From positions 1-64,000 of the forward strand of contig QANU01103691.1 of assembly GCA_003254905.1 (NCBI GenBank): 64,000 bases of DNA, in the 5' to 3' direction. The DNA comes from Nissolia schottii. Taxonomy: Eukaryota > Streptophyta > Magnoliopsida > Fabales > Fabaceae. Below are positions 57,450-64,000 of this stretch, one piece after another. Each line of letters starts with the position of its first letter. Positions within the stretch are counted from its first letter, which is position 1. Position numbers and translations under genes: made by a program. The notes below the pieces were generated by a model, which saw only the letters and a program-made list of their open reading frames with translations, was not told the DNA's origin and made no database searches.

Positions 57450-57899
57450 CAAGAGGGTTCCCGACGAGCCGCCGGATTAACATCTACGCATTAGGGCGAG
57501 GAATGTCTTGTAATTTGTATTAGTTAAATGGTCTAGATGGGCCATTAACTCTCATGTGCATAATATGTATTAATCATATATGTAATCATGTTCTGGACCA
57601 TATGAGTGTGTGTGTATATATATATCATGAGATGCTTTGTATATCTAATAGGTTCTTTATCGCTTAAGTCTCTTGGGACTTTATCGTTTGCATATCTATA
57701 CATATGCTGTCGTGAACACGCATGACTCATAGTTATGAATTAATAAAGAAAAGGAAAAATTTTAAAATGTTCCATATTTTCAATTAAGAAATATTTTCAA
57801 GGAAAAATATAGGGGCTAGAAGTAACTTAACCAAAGCGATTGATAACCCTATAAGCATTATTTACGGCTATAGCGTAAGCAGTTAGCAGGGGCGTTACA
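57450..57899 (+). mobile_element. 3' end of the forward family A LTR interrupted at 53940
   Basis: Continues the forward LTR after the TCAAG duplication. It has an ACACGCATGACTC block near 57717 corresponding to the GCATGGCTCTA block of other copies, and ends GCAGGGGCGTTACA at 57899. Confidence 0.7.
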
Positions 57900-58065
57900 C
57901 GAACCATTCTTTAGTGAGCCTTGGTGACCTTTCTTTCACCAACTGCTACTAACCTTCTTGTCGCCAATCTCATTCTCATTTCGCGTCGCCAATACTCTTT
58001 TCGACGCAAACTCTTAGTAACATTCGCCTTTAATTGTAAGACGGATTTTGGCGACCTAACAATTA
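57900..58065 (+). mobile_element. One arm of the GTCGC-rich foldback element
   Basis: ATTCTTTAGTGAGCCTTGG through TTGGCGACCTAACAA matches 5861-6018 with scattered differences. Only one arm is present. It directly abuts the family A LTR end at 57899, so the LTR probably inserted into it. Confidence 0.75.
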
Positions 58066-58615
58066 TATATTGACTATTTTATATTATGACATCAACTTTG
58101 CTTTCTGTAAAATGTGTAAACCTACTGTTGATCTCACAAACCATACACTTCATTAATAATATACGCAGGGGCAAAGCTAGACCATGTTTGTAGGGGGCTA
58201 GATTCGATTTCTTAAAGATATAGTAATCACAACATTAATCTTTTAATTAATTTACTTTTTTATGAAGTCAATATCTTAATGATGAAAAATACTGTATATT
58301 AATCATTTTGTTAATTCTTTAAAAATATAACAGTCACCATATTAACATTTTTAATTATTGATGTATTAATATAGGGTAATTTTTTAAATGATTAATATGG
58401 TAATCGTATACTTTTTAATGATCAAAATAAAAATTTACTCCTTACAACTATGCATAAAATATATTATGTTTCTTATAAAATAAAAATATATAGTATATAA
58501 TTAAAATTTAAGAAACATATACACATATGATATTAACTTTAAAAACAATGATCTTTTTGAAATTATTAAAATGTAATAAATAATTAACATATTAAATATA
58601 TATTGTTAAACTCTA
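58066..58615. other. AT-rich spacer
   Basis: Very AT-rich. GGGGCAAAGCTAGACC and GTAGGGGGCTAGA near 58168-58200 resemble the edge of a dispersed repeat. No gene. Confidence 0.45.
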
Positions 58616-59185
58616 TCTTACACTCCATCTCTCTTCTCTTTTTCATCTCTGTTTCCATCTCTTCATCGCTGTTCACGCCGCCCCTGCTCGCGGCGCTACT
58701 CTTGGCGCCGCCCCTGACCGCGCCGGTCCTGTTCGCACCGCCCAATGTGGTGAGTTTCTCATTTTTGTGCTATTCCTTGTGATTTTCCTTCTGCGTGATT
58801 ATTTTACCCCATTTTGGTTTGCAAGCTTCTGGAGCTTGATTGTGTGTGTTTTGTGACTGTGTGTTGTGTTCCTTGGTCTGTAGGATATATCCCCTTAAGA
58901 TAAGGAGGAAAGGAAGAGGGGAGAAGAAGAGCGAGGTAGCAAACAGTAAGATCCTTCTCTAATTGAATTTCTCTTTGCCGATTGGGTTCCCTGATCCATT
59001 TCCTCAAAACTCTAAATCTGACCCTCTTTGACCCGTGTGCACGTTTTGTGTTTTGTTTGGAGTGAATGAAATCTTAGGCTCAAGTTAACAACTTTATAAC
59101 GCTCGCATGTTCGCGTGTTAATTTTGGCCTTCAAAGGAAGTTCAAAAGGGTTTGTGGGATTCCTCTGAAGTGGGAAAAAACCGAA
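58616..59185 (+). promoter_or_regulatory. Leader region of the SCFD2-like gene
   Basis: A pyrimidine-rich stretch (58610-58670) and GC-rich CGCCGCCCC text (58675-58745) end at a possible 5' splice site AATGTG|GTGAGT at 58749/58750. This looks like a leader exon and leader intron, but the 3' splice site was not resolved. The coding start lies at 59186. Confidence 0.35.
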
Positions 59186-62100
59186 ATGGCTCTAGTTGAT
59201 GTTATCATTTCTTGCACCGATTCTATCCAACAGGTGAATTAATCTATTTATCTATTTGTTTTTTAATCCTTGGTCAGTTTAGAAGAACATAGCTTTTTTG
59301 GTTTGTAATGTTGCATGTTGAATTGAAGTTTAGTATTATATGATGTAAATTTGTTTTAATTAGTGCACTTTGTTCAATTTCAACAACTTGTAGCTAGTTT
59401 TCTTGCTTTTTGGAGTGATTGGGGATTGGTCTTTTGTCCTTGGAAACCATGATTCAACTTAAGCAACCATTTTAGTATGAAGAACCTCAAGAGTTACTCA
59501 TGTTCAGAGAGCTAAGTCGGTCCACCTTAACGTGAATTAAACACTTATTTTTGCCATATAGAGTTTTGCTTTGATTTTTGGTGAATTGTGAATGGACCCC
59601 CTTTAGTGAGAGTTTGCAGTCCAATAAGGCATGATTTTGGGATTGTAAGAGATGGTTTTGAGTCTGTTTGTAGCTCCAGGGAGGATAGTACCTAGAATGC
59701 ATTCTTGTTATGTTCCATTGAAATATACATTATTTCTTATTTATATCAGACTGCAGAAATTGCATTGGTCTTGCGGTCACACTTCAGGTTAATGTAATGT
59801 TTGGCTGTTATTCAACGAAAATTGAATAAAGAAAGAAAGGAAGTTTCTTTGGACTAAAACAGGCTGCTTTTTTATTCCAAAATTCGGATGCTTGAATGTC
59901 TTCAATGGTTTTTATTATTGTATCCATATCATGCTGTTACTAGAGCCTTCCCAATTTGCTCTTTTGTCGAATTTTTTGCCTTCTTGATTCACAAATGTTT
60001 TTCAAGTTCAAAACAGTTTTTAGGAATTCTCAAGTAACATGCTTTTGCCTTTTTTTTTTTGTTTGGATTAATGATACAATAATGTGATGAAACTTTGTTT
60101 TGCCGTGATTAACTTGGCCTTGTTGGGATCATGTGTTGTAATTTAGAGAGCACAGACACTTTATGAGATTGCCGTGTCCCCGTGTCCGACACACTGACGA
60201 CATTGACACACGTGTTGCACGTGTCCGAAAGTGTCCAAATAAAAAATTCATAATTAGCCGTGTCCAAGAGTGTCCCGGCTATATCCGAATGTTTTTTGAG
60301 CCGTGTCTGTATCGTGTCCGAGTAAAAAATATTTTAAATATTAAATAATTTACAATAATATGTATACATAGAAAATTAACAAGTATTGACACATGAAAAT
60401 ATCTTGAATGTTCCATATATTTTGAAAAGAATTTGGAAAGTATTAAAAATTAGTAGTTTGATATCGATGATAGTATTAGAATATTATTATAAATATTTAA
60501 TTTTACACCTATATATGCCGTGTCGTGTCCTATAAAATTTTGAGATTGGTGTGTTGATGTGTCGTGTCCCGTGTCCCGTGTTGGTGTCAGTGCTTCTTAG
60601 GTTGTAATTTGATGACTGCATATAGATGGACTTCAAATTTATTTATTTATTTTTCTTAATTCTAGTCTCATGTTCAACCTACTTGTCAATTGTCATGGAG
60701 ATGTTTTCTTTGTTCTTCTCCTCTTTAGCATTAAATAAATTTATCCATATGTGGATCTAGTTTGTTGCCAATTTAGATGCAGTTATGCATCTTATGCTGC
60801 ACCTATGAATTTGAATTATGTCCTGAAAATATTATGTAGTCATATTGTTATATGTGAAACTTTTCATTTTAACGTCTATGAATTATTCATGCTGTCTTTT
60901 CTCAGATATCAGAGCATATTGAAGGTGCTATTGTTTATTTAGACGCTGGATCTACAGAGAGTTTCCAATTTATTGGGGCATATCCTGTACTTCTGGATCT
61001 TGGAGCACGAGCTATTTGCAGTTTGGAAAGCATGTGTGTACTTGATGCGGTAAGTAGTAATTTCATATATTGCCCATTTTGTCTTTCTGTGCTTAGTAAG
61101 CTACCAAAATTTGATTATCATTGAAAGGCTAGTCTCTGTTTATTAATTGAGGATACACTATTTCCTGTTTTCTAAAAAGATTATATTACATGCTACGTGA
61201 TGGAATGATTATTGGTTAGTGATTTGAGAGTTGGATTTATGCACTGATAGCCAAAGTCTATAGCACATTAATTGGTAAATATTATTATCAATGAATTGGG
61301 GAAGACATATATCAGTTTTAGTCAAGTTTGAGAATAGTCTGATGATGGATATTTGTAATTGACCTAGTAATAATTATCAGTATATGTAAGGTTTTGAAAT
61401 TTTTTTAATAGAGAGCTGAAAATATTACATAAATAATAAATTAAAATTCCTAATTCTTTTTGGCACGATGTTATTGTAACATAAGATATACTCAGTGGGT
61501 GGGCTAGTAAAATCATCTGGACTTTCTCAACTTGAATTCTAATATTACCTGTGGAACTTCTCCTTGTTAGAAGGACTATGTAAAAGCCCTTAAAATTGCA
61601 TCTCCCACATTATATGGGCTGCGTCCTTTTCCTTTTGGGATGATTTGAAGGTCTCTAAGTGCTTCAATAATTTCGAGGGTGTTTTATTCTCTGAATTGTT
61701 GGATTACACTTTTTCAGACCTGATTGTTTATTATTCCCCGGGTTACCTTTCATTTTCTTTGATACTTGTGGGAGTGGTTGGTTCAAAGGGTAGAGAAAAT
61801 GTTGAGGAACTTTCTATGATCTGGTGTGATGTGACTGATCAAAGTATTAGAGACCACCTCTTCAGTTGAGAGGTTTCGTTGCAGGCCCGAAATTGACGGG
61901 GAGTTTGGTCTTGGTAATTTGGTGTCGGAAGCTGTGTTGGCAGTTCAGTGGCTATGGTGTATTGGTCTGGAAAGAAATGCCTAATATCAAAGTTGTCTCT
62001 GTCTTATGGCATAAGATCATATATATGGCTTCTCTTTGATTCTCATTTCATGGTTGGTTTGAATGTCTCCTTATTATTGCTGATATACAATAGATATCTA

Positions 62101-62847
62101 ATATATTCTAATATTTCATAGAAGAATTTGTAATCCCTGAGTATAACATGAAAATATAGAGATGTAAGAGACTAAGACTGAACTGTAGCTGATATTTATA
62201 GTCACATAGTGCAGCGGCAGTGTTTCACTCTGTAATTGAATACAGCCAGTATGATGTATGTTAATTGTTTATCTCTGTAAAAAGACATGATCTTCACGGA
62301 AAAATTTAGGTGGTCGTATTTTATGTTTCCTCTTGGGATCCAATTTCATTAGACATAATTCTTTTGAATGTTGTTTTAATCTCCTGAAATTCATGCACAT
62401 CTTGTTTGCATAATTGAGCATACAAAAATTGGAAGTCTTAAGCCTACTGATACAGATGTTATAGATTTTGATACATAAACCTCTTTATCCTTTAACACAG
62501 TAAATTTACAGTTGATGCTGTATGAATCCTGGTGTCTTGTTGGCATGATGTGTTTCTATATGTGCTTTTAATCTGCTGGCTCGGTTTTCTGTGTGTTCCA
62601 AAAAATGTTTGTACTTTGTACTATAATAGTTTGTGTGACTACTTTTTGGTAGCCCACATCTATCATGATCTACTTTAATTTATGGTTCATTGTCTAGGTG
62701 GTTGATTGGAGCTCACATTCCAATCCTGCGGGGAAACTTGTGGTTTTCACATCGCGTCTACTAAGTGATGCACATCGGTATATTTTACGTTGCCTGACCA
62801 CTCATCAAGTTGTTCGTCATTGCATTATATTTACATCTATCTCAGAG
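59186..62847 (+). CDS. Sec1/Munc18-like (SCFD2-type) protein, first three coding exons
   Basis: Exons: 59186-59233 (MALVDVIISCTDSIQQ), 60906-61049 and 62698-62847, all joined in phase 0 with GT-AG introns; 114 residues, open throughout. The gene continues past the window. The segments IVYLDAGSTESFQFIGAYP, LDLGARAICSLESM, NPAGKLVVFTSRLLSDAHRY and HQVVRHCIIFTSISE match what I know of the plant Sec1 family protein related to SCFD2. Sec1/Munc18 proteins bind SNAREs and guide vesicle fusion; the exact step for the SCFD2 group is less certain. The ATG at 59186 follows an AACCGAA leader and gives the family N-terminus. Intron 1 holds a MULE-like MITE, and intron 3 a Harbinger-like MITE at the window edge. 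Confidence 0.82.
60146..60600. mobile_element. MULE-like MITE with 10-bp target duplication, in intron 1
   Basis: The 455-bp element is flanked by perfect GTTGTAATTT copies (60136-60145 and 60601-60610). Ends AGAGAGCACAGACAC and, reversed, CTAAGAAGCACTGACAC are imperfect inverted repeats; subterminal text is rich in CGTGTCCG and CCGTGTC. The 9-11-bp duplication favours Mutator-type. A truncated relative is at 27655-27938. Confidence 0.8.
61050..62697 (+). other. Intron 2 of the SCFD2-like gene
   Basis: A 1.65-kb T-rich intron with normal GTAAGT and TTGTCTAG ends. An open frame at 61645-61869 inside it has no recognisable similarity. Confidence 0.6.
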
Positions 62848-63903
62848 GTGCTTATTTATAATTACTCTTGGCTCTTGCCTTTGTTATTTCCTTGCTTGGT
62901 TGTATATTTTTTGGTATTATTGTTTCCATGTTGTATAATTCAAAACTGGTCTCACTTTTACCTATATATTGGAATAAAATGCTCTACCAATAGGTTTGAA
63001 TGTATCATTTTTTCCTTTTGTATTTCTGACATGATAGTTTGACTGCCATCTTTTACAAGCCTTACTGCATATTTTTGTAATAACTTGGTTTGGATGTAAC
63101 CATAGTGTTTTGTGAGAAAGAGGTTAACTTTGTATGTAACCTAGGTATGGAGCTTGGTCATCTATTTAATTTGGTTCTTTGGCCATGACATTGTAGTATC
63201 TAAACTTCTACTATCAAATTTAGCTAATAACATTTTTAGCTTGACCGGCACAATAACTGCTCCTATTCTTTCTGTCTGTTGCAACAATAAATAACTAATG
63301 AGCTACTAATTTTTCAAAAATGAATTATGGCTGCAACATAATCCATGGTATGCTAATTAGCATGCGGATCTTAGTATACTGTGAGTAGTTTGGCTAGTTG
63401 CAAGGTCAATAATAGACCAATGACCAATGGTATTATGGTGGCTTGAAGTAGAGTTGGTTTCCATAGTTTTTAAAAAGGAAATAATTTTATTGCTAGATGT
63501 GAAACCATTCATTTGCCTCTACCCAAAAGCTTAAACTTTTGGGAGAGATGGTTATTGGCATGGTATTTGACCCTGCGGTCTAGACTTTGATCATTGTAAC
63601 CCTTATTCCTCTAAAAATAAGTTGAATTTCAGGCTTTTTGGGAGATATGGTTATTGATATTTATGGCACAAGCAGAATTGATTAGCCATCATAGAATAGT
63701 TTGGGCTGCCACTAGTTCTTCTAGACATGGAAAATGTTATAGGAATAAAATACATAATTTTAATGGTTGAGGTAGCTTATTTAATTAGCAGAAATAAATT
63801 CAGTTCTCCTAAAACTATGTCATTCTGGGTATTAGTAGTTAGTTTTGCTAGAATGAAGCAATTATCGACACAATGGTTAAAGTATCCGTAAGTATGACAC
63901 TAA
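62848..63903 (+). other. Intron 3 of the SCFD2-like gene (open at right edge)
   Basis: It begins GTGCTTATTT right after exon 3. T-rich, no further coding exon recognised before the window ends. Confidence 0.5.
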
Positions 63904-64000
63904 GGGTGTGTTTGGAATCAACCAAGATGGGAAATGATTTGATTTGCAAATCAATTCCTATGTTTGGTATCTTAAGAAAAGAGAATTGATTTGAATTCCT
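63904..64000 (+). mobile_element. Harbinger/Tourist-like MITE, left end
   Basis: It starts GGGTGTGTTTGG at 63904, preceded by TAA, the typical terminus and target duplication of Tourist-type MITEs. AATTGATTTGAATTCCT-like subterminal text follows. It runs off the window inside the gene's intron. Confidence 0.65.

Overview
The window is nuclear DNA from a flowering plant. It has split genes with GT-AG introns, a plastid-targeted CP12 gene, a plant COX5C gene with a 5'UTR intron, and dense nested Ty3/gypsy LTR elements with many small DNA transposons. The gene and repeat styles fit a eudicot and perhaps a legume, but I cannot fix the family from sequence alone.

Host genes are few. (1) A 3'-terminal exon of an unrecognised gene at 9.9-10.0 kb directly follows a single N and looks like an assembly join. 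(2) CP12 (Calvin-cycle redox linker) lies at 19.9-20.3 kb on the minus strand, with a light-type promoter module. (3) COX5C (cytochrome c oxidase subunit 5C) lies at 28.1-29.5 kb, minus. (4) An eight-exon NDUFAF2/B17.2L-like complex I assembly factor lies at 41.0-45.0 kb, minus; I could follow every splice junction in frame to a 168-residue product. (5) The first three coding exons of a Sec1/Munc18-type (SCFD2-like) gene lie at 59.2-62.8 kb, plus, and the gene runs off the right edge. COX5C and NDUFAF2 both act in mitochondrial respiration, but nothing suggests they are linked as an operon-like unit.

Most of the rest is repeats. Two long LTR families dominate. Family A is about 2.9-3.5 kb, starts TGTAACATCC and ends GGTGTTACA, and occurs mainly as solo LTRs and fragments. 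Family B is about 1.4-1.6 kb, Athila-like, and starts TGATAGGTG. At least five solo LTRs have perfect 5-bp target duplications (CTTCT, GTTAG, GTGGC, ATTAT, TCAAG), so nested insertions can be ordered. Region 1-9.9 kb is a family A/B nest. 12-19.4 kb holds family A fragments, a LINE with a small copia-type insertion, and a SINE. 21.7-26.5 kb holds a foldback, a Tat-type LTR relic, a hAT element with perfect 8-bp target duplication, a CACTA end and a LINE RNase H relic. 29.7-31 kb holds a Harbinger-like element and a SINE. 31.3-39.7 kb is a second A/B nest with a CACTA element. 45.6-58.1 kb is a third nest with a Tat-type LTR and gag relic.

No previously undescribed multi-gene system was found. 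The most unusual signal is a short odd dyad, CGCT-N-AGCG, repeated about 30 times in clusters inside both otherwise unrelated LTR families. Other points worth a second look are a conserved 17-base dyad in family A LTRs and four single Ns that all sit at suspicious repeat joins.
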